From contig JADKFS010000001.1 of NCBI GenBank assembly GCA_016717335.1, positions 806,001 through 870,000 of the forward strand: DNA of 64,000 nt, read 5' to 3'. The notes under the pieces are model-generated. The model had not been told where the DNA came from, searched no databases, and saw nothing but the letters and a program-made list of their open reading frames with translations. The position numbers and the translations under genes were made by a program. This stretch comes from Candidatus Ribeiella danica. GTDB taxonomy: Bacteria > Chloroflexota > Chloroflexia > Chloroflexales > Roseiflexaceae. Below, piece after piece: positions 45,643-54,112 of this stretch (within the stretch, counting starts at the first letter, position 1; each line of letters opens with the position of its first letter).

Positions 45643-45740
45643 CTGTTTATAGCAGTGGGCAGTCGGCAGGAGTCAGTCGGCAGTACGACGGATCGCATCA
45701 CAGCGGCAGCTCGTTCGTGCGTATTGGCTCAATCAGACAG
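45643..45740 (-). repeat. ~100-bp dispersed element, copy C
   Basis: Minus strand: GAGCCAATACGCACGAACGA, GCTGTGATGCGATCCGTCG, TACTGCCGACTGACTCCTGC. Matches copies A and B, reversed and slightly shorter. Confidence 0.6.
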
Positions 45741-45744
45741 CCTC

Positions 45745-46599
45745 TCAGGCGGGCGCGGCAGCGGGCCAGGTCGCGGTGATGGCGCTGAAGGAGCCGGGTA
45801 TGGTCGCCGGCTCGTCCGGCGCGGCGATCTCGCGCGCGAACCACTCGTCCATCCGGCGCGCCGCCTCGTCATGCAGGTCGTCGGGCGTCTGCCAGTCGGC
45901 GCTGTACAGTCGCGCCTTGACCCGCTCGGCCATCGCGCGCGGCGTGACAGCCGGGCGCTCGATCTCGGCCAGCCGCACCTTCTCGGCGCGCGCGCCGAGC
46001 TCCTGAATATACGGGATCAGCCGCTCGTCCAGGCCGACCAGTTTGGAGCCGGCAGTCGCCTGCTCCAGGCCCAGCTCGCGGCGGATCTCGATCCACTTCA
46101 TGCGCGTGCGCACCGGGGCCGGCAGCGCCTCGGCCGCCACGTCGGTGGCCTCGGGGCCGTCGTCGCGGCCGATCAGCAGCCAGCCGCCCGGCCGCAGCAC
46201 GCGCTTGGCCTCGCGCACGGCCGCCTGCCAGTCGTGCACCAGGTGGAGCACGTGCACGATAATGATAGCGTCGAACGCCGCGTCGTCAAATGGCAGCGCG
46301 GTGATATCGGCCTCGCGCAGCTCGTAGCGGTGGCCGCTCGCGGCGGGGTCATCGGCCAGCTTGGCGGCCAGGCGGTCCATCATAGCCTGCGAGATGTCCA
46401 CGCCGGTGTAGTCGTAGCCCGCACGGATGAACGGTACGGCGATCCGCCCGGTGCCGACGCCCAGCTCCAGAAAGCGCGTCTGCTGGCCCGCCCCGACGTA
46501 GGCGACAATCGCGTCGCGGACGCGCTCGGCCGACCCGGCGGCGTAGCCGCGCGTCTCGTCGTAGTACTCGGCCGCGCGGTCGAAGGAGACTCCTGGCAT
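45745..46599 (-). CDS. Class I SAM-dependent methyltransferase
   Basis: A 284-residue UbiE/Methyltransf_11-like enzyme: FDRAAEYYDETRGYAAGSAE, motif I FLELGVGTGRIAVPF, VDISQAMMDRLAAKLADD, FDAIIIVHVLHLVHDWQAAV and EAKRVLRPGGWLLIGRDDGP. Substrate is not deducible. Likely starts at the ATG in MPGVSFDRA. Lies between the epimerase and the TPR gene on the same strand. Confidence 0.92.
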   Translation of the reverse strand: MPGVSFDRAAEYYDETRGYAAGSAERVRDAIVAYVGAGQQTRFLELGVGTGRIAVPFIRAGYDYTGVDISQAMMDRLAAKLADDPAASGHRYELREADITALPFDDAAFDAIIIVHVLHLVHDWQAAVREAKRVLRPGGWLLIGRDDGPEATDVAAEALPAPVRTRMKWIEIRRELGLEQATAGSKLVGLDERLIPYIQELGARAEKVRLAEIERPAVTPRAMAERVKARLYSADWQTPDDLHDEAARRMDEWFAREIAAPDEPATIPGSFSAITATWPAAAPA

Positions 46600-46650
46600 T
46601 GCAATCCTATCCTATCGGTAGTGCTATGACTCATGTCATCCGCGCGTTAC

Positions 46651-47622
46651 CTATCGAGCGCGTGCGCGCGCATCCCCCAGGCCATCAGCCAGGTTGCTCG
46701 ACAGCCACTCGAGCGCGCCGGGCGTCTCCCGCCAGGCATCAGCTGCGCCGGCGGCATACGATACGGCTTCGGTGTCGTCGCCCGGGCTGATATACGCCGG
46801 GGGCTGGCGCGGAAGGCGCTTCTTGCCGAGCAGGTAGTCCGGCACGAACCGATTCTTGCCGAAGGCGTTTTTCAGGGCGGCGCTGGCATCGGCGCTCGCG
46901 CCGGCGCCCCGGAACAGCAGCAGCGACCGGGTGTAGTACCACTCGGCGGATGCGTCGTCGTACTGATCCAGCAGCTTCGCAAGCGCCTCGTCGTCGCCCT
47001 GCCGCAGCAGGCAGCTGGCCAGCACATAGCGGAGCCCCTGGTTGTCGCCGGGGTTCAGCCGCAGCATGTCGGCGTAGTGCTCGATCGCCGCCGCGCGCTC
47101 GCCGAGCTGCCACAGGGATGCCGCCAGCCCCGCGCGGGCCCGCATATACGGCCTGGTCTCGATGATGCCCCAGAAGTGGCCGGCATCCTCCTCGAACACA
47201 TGCGGCCCGAGCGCGCGCGCGCCGGCCTGCACGCCCTGCTCGTAGAACTCTTTTGCGTCGCGCGGGTTGCGCGCCTCCTCGGCCAGCAGCACATACGCGT
47301 CGGCGCAGTCCGGCGAGATCTCGATCGCCTGGCGCGCGAGCTTGACCCGCCGCGCTCCGGAGGCCTCCCAGGCTTTGTACATGATCTCCTGGGCGCGCTC
47401 GAGCGGCGACTCGGGCGCCATCGCGGGCGGCCCGCCGGAGGCGAGCACGCTCTGAAGGTAGGCGTTCATCTCCTCGGTCGTCTCGAACTGCTGCTGGCTG
47501 AGCAGCTTGCCGACGTCCTGCAGCATCTTCTCGTTCGCCCGGCGAAAGTCGGCCGGCGACGACGAGCTCGATCGCGGCGGAACGGCTCGCCCGCGCTTCT
47601 TCTGCGGCTTGTTGTCGCCCAT
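46651..47622 (-). CDS. TPR-like protein of unknown function
   Basis: A 323-residue soluble protein. A basic, Ser-rich N-terminus (KPQKKRGRAVPPRSSSSSP) is followed by helical repeats of TPR type (AWEASGARRVKLARQAIEIS, DCADAYVLLAEEARN, YMRARAGLAASLWQLGERAA, NPGDNQGLRYVLASCLLRQG). Resembles the conserved tetratricopeptide/ST7-like proteins annotated only as TPR. It ends 51 bp after the methyltransferase start region and begins 15 bp before the end of the FAD oxidoreductase gene, so it may be cotranscribed with it. Confidence 0.8.
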   Translation of the reverse strand: MGDNKPQKKRGRAVPPRSSSSSPADFRRANEKMLQDVGKLLSQQQFETTEEMNAYLQSVLASGGPPAMAPESPLERAQEIMYKAWEASGARRVKLARQAIEISPDCADAYVLLAEEARNPRDAKEFYEQGVQAGARALGPHVFEEDAGHFWGIIETRPYMRARAGLAASLWQLGERAAAIEHYADMLRLNPGDNQGLRYVLASCLLRQGDDEALAKLLDQYDDASAEWYYTRSLLLFRGAGASADASAALKNAFGKNRFVPDYLLGKKRLPRQPPAYISPGDDTEAVSYAAGAADAWRETPGALEWLSSNLADGLGDARARAR

Positions 47623-47637
47623 GGCAGTCTCCTTTCG

Positions 47638-49029
47638 CTATGCCGAAGACGGGGCCTGGCCCGCGACGGCGGGGCCGCGCCGCGCGCCCTGCTCGATCGC
47701 CGCCCGCGCCACGTCCTGCCCCAGCTCGACCGCAAAGTTAGTGCCGCGGTCCCAGGGATAGACCTGGCTCATGCTGGCCCAGAACAGGCCCGGCAGCGGG
47801 GTCGCCAGCGGCGGGATGTTGCGCGAGTGGTTGACCGGCACGATCGGCTGGGCGTACGGCTCGCGGTGCAGCCAGAACCGGCGCACCCACGAGCGCTCGA
47901 AGCGCGGGTTGACGACCGCGAGCGCGGGCAGGAATCGATCCAGCAGCTCGCCCTCGCTCAGCCGGAAGTACTCGTGCGACGGGTCGAGGTAGTCGCCGCA
48001 GTAGACCAGCCGGTCGCCGCCGTAGTGCTCCGGCGCGATGAAGTTGGTGTGCTCGACCAGCGCCAGGAACGGGAACTGGTCCTTGGGCATGTTGACCCAG
48101 TAGAGATTCTCGGTCAGCGGCCGGGTCAGCGCCAGCGTCATCACCACGGCGCCCATCGAGCGCAGGCTCTTGAGCTGGCCGAGGTACTGCGGCGGGAGCT
48201 GCGGCGCGAGCTTGCCCAGCAGCCCCGGCGAGCCGGTGACGATCAGCGCGTCGACGTCGGCCGAGTCGCCTGCGGCGGGCGTCACGCGCCAGCCGCCCTC
48301 GGGCAGCGGCGCGATCGCGGCGATCGGCGCGCCCAGCGCCACCGTCACGCCGCGCGCGCGCACGTAGGCCAGCAGCGCCTCCACGAACGCCTGGAACCCG
48401 CCGACGAAGTAGCCGAGCTGGAAGCTGCGCGCCTTGAGCCGCGCCCACAGCCAGGCCATGTTCACCTCGTCGGCGTGCGGGCCGAACTTGCCCTCCAGCA
48501 GCGGCTGGACGAAGGCGCGGTAGACCTGCTCGCCCATGTGGCGGCGCGTCCAGGCGGTTGCGGTCTCACGCTCGAGCGCGCGCCAGTTGCTGGTGCCGAA
48601 CTTGAGGTACGCGCCGGCCGCGCCCATGCGGACGCGGTTGAGAAACGACAGGCCGGGGTAGGTCAGCGTCGAGATGCCGGTCGACACCAGGCCGGGCACC
48701 GGCACCTTGCCCAGCACCGGCAGCGACAGCCCGCCGCCGAACAGCGGGTAGCCGCGGCCGTTCCACCACTGCGCGGTGTTCGGGCTGCGGAAGAACAGGC
48801 TTTTCGAGAAGCCGATCTCGTCCACCAGCCCACGGATCGCCGCGTCGGTGGTGAACAGGTGGTGGTAGAAGCGCTCGAGCGGCCACTCCCAGCGCTCGTC
48901 GCGGAAGCCCGAGGCCAGCCCGCCGGCCTGCGCCGCCGCCTCGTAGACCAGCACGCTGTGGCCGGCCTTGGCCAGCTCGTGCGCGGCCGTCAGCCCGGCG
49001 ATCCCCGCGCCGATGATCCCGACCCTCAT
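47638..49029 (-). CDS. FAD-dependent amine-oxidase/phytoene-desaturase-like oxidoreductase
   Basis: A 463-residue flavoprotein. N-terminal dinucleotide motif VGIIGAGIAGLTAAHELAKA with ensuing VYEAAAQAGGLASGFRDERW; family features at RFYHHLFTTDAAIRGLVDEI; C-terminal GLFWASMSQVYPWDRGTNFA. Relatives are protoporphyrinogen oxidases, carotenoid desaturases and UDP-galactopyranose-mutase-like proteins; function uncertain. The start is the ATG in MRVGIIGAG; an upstream in-frame extension runs through a heptamer array and is not believed. With the adjacent flippase-like protein and the methyltransferase it may modify a lipid or polysaccharide (inference). Confidence 0.85.
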   Translation of the reverse strand: MRVGIIGAGIAGLTAAHELAKAGHSVLVYEAAAQAGGLASGFRDERWEWPLERFYHHLFTTDAAIRGLVDEIGFSKSLFFRSPNTAQWWNGRGYPLFGGGLSLPVLGKVPVPGLVSTGISTLTYPGLSFLNRVRMGAAGAYLKFGTSNWRALERETATAWTRRHMGEQVYRAFVQPLLEGKFGPHADEVNMAWLWARLKARSFQLGYFVGGFQAFVEALLAYVRARGVTVALGAPIAAIAPLPEGGWRVTPAAGDSADVDALIVTGSPGLLGKLAPQLPPQYLGQLKSLRSMGAVVMTLALTRPLTENLYWVNMPKDQFPFLALVEHTNFIAPEHYGGDRLVYCGDYLDPSHEYFRLSEGELLDRFLPALAVVNPRFERSWVRRFWLHREPYAQPIVPVNHSRNIPPLATPLPGLFWASMSQVYPWDRGTNFAVELGQDVARAAIEQGARRGPAVAGQAPSSA

Positions 49030-49040
49030 ATAAACCCCTA

Positions 49041-49112
49041 TGGGGCTTGGGGCTTGGGGCTTGGGGCTTGAGGCAGCAGTCTCAAATCCCAAATCCCTAG
49101 CCCCAAGTCCCT
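49041..49112. repeat. Inverted heptamer array
   Basis: Four GGGGCTT units, GAGGCAGCAGTCT, then inverted AAATCCC, AAATCCC, CCAAGTCCC units. It fills the gap between the FAD oxidoreductase and the flippase-like gene. Confidence 0.8.
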
Positions 49113-49123
49113 CGTCTGTAGCC

Positions 49124-50140
49124 TCACGAAGACACCTCCAGCCCGCTCTCCTCGACCGCGCGCCCGAAGTCGCCCCAGCCGACGTGCTCGAACAGCATGA
49201 ACAGCGCGCCGAGCGCGGTGATCGGCAGCCACAGCGCGACGTGCAGCACCAGCGTGTAGCCGGCCGCGATCGCCTTGGGCACCTGGTAGGCGGCCAGGAT
49301 GGCGATGCCCGGCGCGTCGAACGTGCCGATATAGCCCGGCGTCGAGGGCAGCGTGGTGAACAGGTTGACCACCGCGGTCATCAGCATCAGCACGGAGAAC
49401 GGCACGTGGAACGGAAACGCCTGCATGACAAACCAGTACTTGGTCGTCTCGGTCAGCCAGATCAGCGTCGACGACAGCATGATGAAGAACAGCTCGCGCG
49501 GGCTGCGCAGCGACTGCAGCCCCTCGACGAAGCGGTCGAACAGGCCGTGGACGCGCGGCCGCATGCGGAGCGGGACGATCCGGTCGACCAGCCAGGCGTA
49601 GGCGCGGCCCATGCGCGCGGGGCGGATCGCCAGCGCCAGGAAGACCACCAGCGCCAGGAAGAACAGCGCGCTGAAGGCCGTCACCAGCGCGCCGTAGCCG
49701 GGCGGCAGCGGCGCGAAGGGCAGCGTCACGAAGACGAACAGCAGCATCACCAGGCCGTCGAACAGCCGCTCGAGCACGACCGTGGCCAGCGAGACGCTGA
49801 CGGGCACGCCCTCCTTGCGCTTGAGCATATACGAGCGCAGCACCTCGCCGGCGCGGGCGGGGTAGACATTGTTGCCCATGTAGCCGATCACGACGATCGG
49901 AAAGAGGCGCGCCAGCGAGACGCGCTTGATGTGGCGCAGCATGTAGTGCCAGCGCCAGGTGCGCGCCCAGACCGCCCCAAAGTAGACCACGACGCCGGGG
50001 ATGAGCCACCAGTAGTTCGCCTGGCGCACCGTCGTCCAGAAGCCCTCCAGGTCGAGCCCGCGCATAGCCAGGGTGAGAAAGACGATGCTGACGATGATCC
50101 CCAGCCAGAACTTCCAACTTCGCAACGACGATCCCTCCAT
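49124..50140 (-). CDS. LPG-synthase-like/AglD2-type transmembrane flippase protein
   Basis: A 338-residue integral membrane protein with about eight helices and the family motif region GYMGNNVYPARAGEVLRSYM (typical VPGRxGE-like loop of lysylphosphatidylglycerol synthase TM proteins), plus RLFDGLVMLLFVF and LPSTPGYIGTFDAPGIAIL. Lacks the soluble synthase domain, as do flippase-like members that translocate glycolipids. The ATG in MEGSSLRSW is preferred because a consensus promoter (TTGACA, 17 bp, TATCAT) lies 74-102 bp upstream, which rules out a longer start. Confidence 0.87.
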   Translation of the reverse strand: MEGSSLRSWKFWLGIIVSIVFLTLAMRGLDLEGFWTTVRQANYWWLIPGVVVYFGAVWARTWRWHYMLRHIKRVSLARLFPIVVIGYMGNNVYPARAGEVLRSYMLKRKEGVPVSVSLATVVLERLFDGLVMLLFVFVTLPFAPLPPGYGALVTAFSALFFLALVVFLALAIRPARMGRAYAWLVDRIVPLRMRPRVHGLFDRFVEGLQSLRSPRELFFIMLSSTLIWLTETTKYWFVMQAFPFHVPFSVLMLMTAVVNLFTTLPSTPGYIGTFDAPGIAILAAYQVPKAIAAGYTLVLHVALWLPITALGALFMLFEHVGWGDFGRAVEESGLEVSS

Positions 50141-50213
50141 CGAGCCGCCGGCGCTCTGCGGATGGCCATACGCCGGGCAGCGGCAAGCGAGCCGCTTCAG
50201 ACGGCCACGTGCT

Positions 50214-50242
50214 ATGATACCCGTCGCTCCGCAGCTTGTCAA
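50214..50242 (-). promoter_or_regulatory. Consensus promoter of the flippase-like gene
   Basis: Minus strand TTGACA (50237-50242), 17-bp spacer, TATCAT (50214-50219). A perfect -35. Confidence 0.6.
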
Positions 50243-50373
50243 AGGGTACGAGCGCGTCTGGTGCCACTATTGCAAGATGTTTACCTTCGGTTGCCCTACC
50301 CGCCGTTCCGGCGGGTAGGGCAACCTGGCTGGAACAGCAGTGATGCGCAGGCTCCCCCATGCCCCTTGCGGGG

Positions 50374-50520
50374 GTAGATTTTTGTTTTTGCGCATTGCAC
50401 TGCGACAGATGACCCCACCCCCTGCCCCCTCCCCTTCCAGGGGCGGGGGTAAAATCTGTCCGGCGCCAGACAAGAATCCCCCTCTCCCGTGGCCACGGGA
50501 GAGGGGGCGTGGGTGAGGGC
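50374..50520. repeat. Terminator-like tail plus composite palindrome arms
   Basis: GATTTTTGTTTTTGCGCATT and GCACTGCGACAGATGACCCC, nearly identical to 5918-5970, then CTCCCCTTCCAGGGGCGGGG and CTCTCCCGTGGCCACGGGAG. The ~580-bp gap 50141-50722 has no gene; it also has a CCCTACCCGCCGTTCCGGCG hairpin at ~50293-50321. Confidence 0.65.
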
Positions 50521-50571
50521 AAACACACAGAAGGAAGCGATCTGTCTGGTAAAAACGACACCCCAGAGAGG

Positions 50572-50685
50572 CTTAGGCATGGTTCAATCGAGCGTGACAG
50601 TTCATTGCCCCAAAGGCGCAGGGGCGCGATATATCGCGCCCGTACAGTGTCAAGGCGAAATCCCTGGAATTGAACCATGCCTTAG
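50572..50685. mobile_element. ~114-bp inverted-terminus (MITE-like) element
   Basis: Termini CTTAGGCATGGTTCAATCG and AATTGAACCATGCCTTAG are inverted repeats (~16 bp). Interior includes GTGACAGTTCATTGCCCC and a core palindrome GGGGCGCGATATATCGCGCC. A partial copy is at 17362-17456. No coding capacity; no transposase seen. Confidence 0.6.
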
Positions 50686-50722
50686 CGGGGCAAAGCTCCT
50701 CCAAATGGCTTCGAACGAGCGT

Positions 50723-52468
50723 CTAGCGATCGCCGCGCGGCCAGATCGTCCAGATCGCCAGCAGCGCGGCGGCGACCCAGGACCACGCCGCCTCGGGCGC
50801 GAAGCCGTTGATCCGCAGCAGCACCCCGCCGACGAACAGCCCGGTCGCGACGATCCCGCCGGCAAGCCGGGTGGTGGCGCGCTCGACCCGCCGCATCCCG
50901 CGCTCCAGCCGGCTCAGGTCCACCCGCATCTGCAGCTCGCCGCGGTTGGCCGACTTGTAGTAGGCGTCCATCTGGCGCGGCAGCGTGGCGAGGATCTGGC
51001 CGATGCTGGTCAGCTCCTTGCGGGCCCGCTCGACCCAGTCGCCGTCGCGGCGCTCGCGCGCCGCCAGCTCCTGCGCGAACGGCCGCAGCGTCTCGAACAG
51101 GTTGATGTCGGGATCGAGCGCGGTCGTCATCCCGCTGACCATGCTGACGGCGCGGCCCATGTAGATCAGGTCCTGCGGCATCTGAAACGGCATGTCGCGC
51201 ACCAGGTGCTCGACCTCGCCGAACACGCCCTCGACGTCGATGTTGGTCAGCTCGCGGATGCTGCGGTCGTAGGTGTGGCGAAACAGCACCTGGGCCGCCT
51301 GGATGATCGGACGGCGGTCCGCGCCGGGCAGGATCACGCCAAGCTCGTCGAGCGCCATCACGAACCGCTCGGCGTCGTTGGTCGCCACCGCGACGGTGCC
51401 CTCGCGCAGCGCCTCCATCGCCCGCAGGCCGAGCTGGCCGACCATGCCGAAGTCGATAAAGATCAGCGTGCATGGCGCGCCGGGCTTCACGCCGTTGGTC
51501 TGCGCCGGCGGCGGCCCCTCGATCCGCACGAACAGGTTGCCGGGGTGCGGGTCGGCGTGGAAGATCCCGTCGAGGAACCACTGCTTCAGGTAGGCCTTGT
51601 AGAAGCGCTGGGCCAGCTCCACCCGGTCGACCCCGGCGCGCGCGAGCGCGTCGACGTCGCTGATCTTGATCCCGCCGATCCGCTCCATGATCAGGACGCG
51701 CCGGGTCGACAGATCGGGGTAGGGCTCGGGGATATACACGCCGGGGACGGCGGCGAAGTTCGCGCGGATGATCTCGGCGTTCTTGGCCTCCTGGACGTAG
51801 TCGAGCTCCTGGATCAGCACCCGCTTGAACTCCTCGAACAGGGCGATCAGGTCGGCGCGGCGCTTGATCGGCGGGTAGTTGCGGATGATCCGCACCGCCC
51901 ACTCGACCGCGCGCAGGTCGACCTCGACGATCTCGTCGATGCGCGGGCGCTGGACCTTGATCGCCACCCGGCGCCCATCGTGCAGCACGCCGAAGAACAC
52001 CTGGCCGAGCGAGGCGGCGGCCACCGGCACCGGGTCGAACTCGGCGAAGAGCTGATCGGGGGGCGCGCCCAGCTCCTCGACGATCGTGGCCAGCACATAC
52101 GGCAGCGGCGCGGGCGGCACTTCGTCCTGCAGCCCGGCCAGCTCGTCGGTGATCTGCAGCGGCAGGATATCCGCGCGCGAGCTGAGGAACTGGCCGAGCT
52201 TGATCAGCACCCCGCCCATCTGGAGCGCCAGGCCGCGGAAGCGGCGCGCGATCTGCACCCAGCGCGTCATCCCGCTGCGGCGCACATACCAGCGCGTGAC
52301 GCGCCAGCGGCCCAGCAGGATGTCGAAGAAGAAGATGTGGGCGATCACCCGCAGGAAGAACCACGAAATACGAATGAAGCGTCGCCGCTGATGGATCTTG
52401 AGTGGCGGCAGGCGCCCGGCCGGCAGGGTCGGCGATCGTCGAGTTGGCGGATTCGTGATAGTTTGCAC
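50723..52468 (-). CDS. ABC1/AarF (UbiB)-family kinase-like protein
   Basis: About 581 residues, UbiB-like. MGGVLIKLGQFLSSRADILP (KxGQ-type), ALGQVFFGVLHDGRRVAIKV with VQRP (Lys), IMERIGGIKISD, FHADPHPGNLFVRIEGPPP and the DFG-like LIFIDFGMVGQLG; two C-terminal hydrophobic segments (ATTRLAGGIVATGLFVGGVL, AWSWVAAALLAIWTIWP) anchor it to the membrane. The family supports quinone or isoprenoid lipid biology. The start is a GTG: either 52483 or 52468. A TATAAT box covers 52475-52480, so 52468 (6 nt after it) would be leaderless and is preferred. Confidence 0.9.
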   Translation of the reverse strand: MQTITNPPTRRSPTLPAGRLPPLKIHQRRRFIRISWFFLRVIAHIFFFDILLGRWRVTRWYVRRSGMTRWVQIARRFRGLALQMGGVLIKLGQFLSSRADILPLQITDELAGLQDEVPPAPLPYVLATIVEELGAPPDQLFAEFDPVPVAAASLGQVFFGVLHDGRRVAIKVQRPRIDEIVEVDLRAVEWAVRIIRNYPPIKRRADLIALFEEFKRVLIQELDYVQEAKNAEIIRANFAAVPGVYIPEPYPDLSTRRVLIMERIGGIKISDVDALARAGVDRVELAQRFYKAYLKQWFLDGIFHADPHPGNLFVRIEGPPPAQTNGVKPGAPCTLIFIDFGMVGQLGLRAMEALREGTVAVATNDAERFVMALDELGVILPGADRRPIIQAAQVLFRHTYDRSIRELTNIDVEGVFGEVEHLVRDMPFQMPQDLIYMGRAVSMVSGMTTALDPDINLFETLRPFAQELAARERRDGDWVERARKELTSIGQILATLPRQMDAYYKSANRGELQMRVDLSRLERGMRRVERATTRLAGGIVATGLFVGGVLLRINGFAPEAAWSWVAAALLAIWTIWPRGDR

Positions 52469-52701
52469 GCGCCTATTATACACGACGTGGCGGGCGCCGC
52501 CGCCCTCTCATCCTTCTCTCATCCCATGAAAGAAGCCGGCGGGCCAATCCGAAGTATACTCTTGTAGAGCAGCAGTAGCCCGATGAGAGGGTTGACGCGG
52601 TTGTCGCCCTGCGGCCAGAGCGCGGGGGCCGCAGCTCCCCTGGCGGCGCCGATATGCCCTGCTCGCGACATGAGCTGGCGACATCAACGAAGGAGGCATC
52701 A

Positions 52702-53436
52702 TTGAGCTATCGGCGAATCTGGACTGCAATGCTGGGCGCGCTGGCTGTGAGCGTGCTGGCGGCCTGCGGCGGCACGGCCAGCCAGAGCAGCGCGCCGGCC
52801 GCCACATCCCAGCCGGCAGCCACGTCCCAGCCGGCAGCCACATCCCAGCCGGCCGCGCCAGCCGCCACATCCCAGTCGGCCGCGCCGACCGGCAACGTCC
52901 GAACCTTCAAGATCGTGCCCGAGCAGACCGAGGCGTCCTACCAGGTCCAGGAGCAGTTCCTCAGCCGCGACCTGCCGAACAAGGCGATCGGCAAGACCAA
53001 CGCGGTCGAGGGCGAGCTGCAGCTCAGCCTCGACGGCAAGCCCAGCGGCAAGATCACGCGCATCGCCGTCGACCTGCGACAGCTGACCAGCGACGAGAGC
53101 CGGCGCGACCAGCGCATCCGGCGGAGCTGGCTCGAGTCGGACAAGTACCCGTTCGCGGAGTTCACCTCGACCGACGTGCAGGGCGCGCCCGAGAGCTACA
53201 GCGAGGGCCAGGAGGTCGCCTTCAAGCTGACCGGCGACATGAAGATCCGCGACGTGACCAAGCCGGTGACGTTCGACGTGCGCGGGAAGCTGGCGGGCGA
53301 CACGATCAGCGGGAGCGCCACGACCCAGATCCTGATGAAGGACTTCGGCTTCGACCCGCCCAGCATCGCCGGCATGCTGACCGTCCAGGACGGCGTGACG
53401 ATCACGGTCAACTTTACGGCCAAAGAGTCCAAGTAG
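52702..53436 (+). CDS. YceI-like domain lipoprotein
   Basis: A 244-residue lipoprotein. Start is a TTG with AGGAGG five nucleotides upstream; the signal ends in lipobox LAAC (Cys ~19). A low-complexity linker of repeated ATSQPA units (~25-62) follows. Residues ~65-244 match the YceI beta-barrel: FKIVPEQTEASYQVQEQFLS, EGELQLSLDGKPSGKITRIA, RRSWLESDKYPFAEFTSTDV and GSATTQILMKDFGFDPPSIA. YceI proteins bind isoprenoid or fatty lipids. Outer-face location inferred. Confidence 0.92.
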   Translation: MSYRRIWTAMLGALAVSVLAACGGTASQSSAPAATSQPAATSQPAATSQPAAPAATSQSAAPTGNVRTFKIVPEQTEASYQVQEQFLSRDLPNKAIGKTNAVEGELQLSLDGKPSGKITRIAVDLRQLTSDESRRDQRIRRSWLESDKYPFAEFTSTDVQGAPESYSEGQEVAFKLTGDMKIRDVTKPVTFDVRGKLAGDTISGSATTQILMKDFGFDPPSIAGMLTVQDGVTITVNFTAKESK

Positions 53437-53794
53437 GGGTGTCTCCGGGGCGCTGCGCCCCCGCCCCCCGCGTCGGTGTCCGCCACACCGCCTTCGGGGG
53501 GCTGCGCTTGTGCTTTTTTCCGGGGCGCTGCGCCCCCGGCCCCCCTCCGGCAAAAAGTGCTGCCTCAGCTATGTACCAAAGTGGCACATGCCTATCAACA
53601 TTCCTGCGGGGCGAGTTGTCACCCGCAGCTCTGGGAATATTGCCAGGCATGCGCGCCAAGCGCTGAAGACGAGACGGCATCATTTTGGGTCCAGGGGCGC
53701 AAGCCCTGCCTGCGGGGGCACGGGGGCGCGCAGCCCCCGCAGGCTGATTGACGCCGACACCCAGCCGTGCTAAGATGGCGCCACAATCGATTTC
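53437..53794. other. Gene-free region with GC hairpins
   Basis: Contains GGGGCGCTGCGCCCCC hairpins, the ~190-bp element copy 3 and a GGGGGCGCGCAGCCCCC hairpin at ~53724-53744 just before the riboswitch. No gene. Confidence 0.5.
53520..53709 (+). repeat. ~190-bp dispersed element, copy 3
   Basis: CCGGGGCGCTGCGCCCCCGG, CTCCGGCAAAAAGTGCTGCC, interior CATGCCTATCAACATTCC against GGGAATATTGCCAGGCATG, and a CTGCGGG/CCCGCAG inner stem; ends CATTTTGGGTCCAGGGGCGC with AAGCCC. Confidence 0.7.
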
Positions 53795-53985
53795 GAAGCA
53801 GGGGACCCGGAGGAAGCGAAGGGTTCAATTGGGGGAAGTCCGGTTCGAAGCCGGCGCAGTCCACGCTACTGTAGACCAGGGATAAGGGTTTCGGGGTTAG
53901 GGATTCGCGAGTGAGCGCTCACTCCAATTCCCCAGCCTCCAGCCAAAAAGCCCTGGCAAGCCAGGATGCCCACCCCTGCGGTTAG
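53795..53985 (+). promoter_or_regulatory. Cobalamin riboswitch
   Basis: The conserved core is visible: GGGGGAAGTCCGGTTCGAAG, CCGGCGCAGTCCACGCTACT with GTAG (the GCxCxxCCCCGCxACUGUA-type segment), and downstream the B12-box-like CAAGCCAGGATGCCCACC. It lies upstream of two surface-binding proteins and cobC/cobT/cobS genes, so the ligand fits. It likely represses the operon when cobalamin is plentiful. A terminator-like hairpin 60 nt further on would be the expression platform. Boundaries are approximate. Confidence 0.85.
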
Positions 53986-54044
53986 CCGTTCACACCCGCG
54001 CTGGAAAGGGGGTGAGGCAGCGCCGCATTTATGCGTCTCTGAAG

Positions 54045-54079
54045 CCCTCTCCACCTCGTGGAGGGGGTTTTGTGTTTTT
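54045..54079 (+). terminator. Attenuator hairpin of the B12 riboswitch
   Basis: CCCTCTCCAC pairs with GTGGAGGGGG over a CTC loop, followed by TTTTGTGTTTTT. It sits between riboswitch and first gene, consistent with transcriptional attenuation. Confidence 0.7.
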
Positions 54080-54112
54080 CCAGAGCTTGGCCGAATGCAC
54101 ATGAGGATAGCT

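Noticed and set aside
49030..49092. N-terminal extension of the FAD oxidoreductase
   Set aside because: It is encoded by the heptamer array; the family start MRVGIIGAG is inside.
53841..53856. CCGGTTCGAAGCCGG as a tRNA T-arm
   Set aside because: It is part of the cobalamin riboswitch core; no acceptor or anticodon stem surrounds it.
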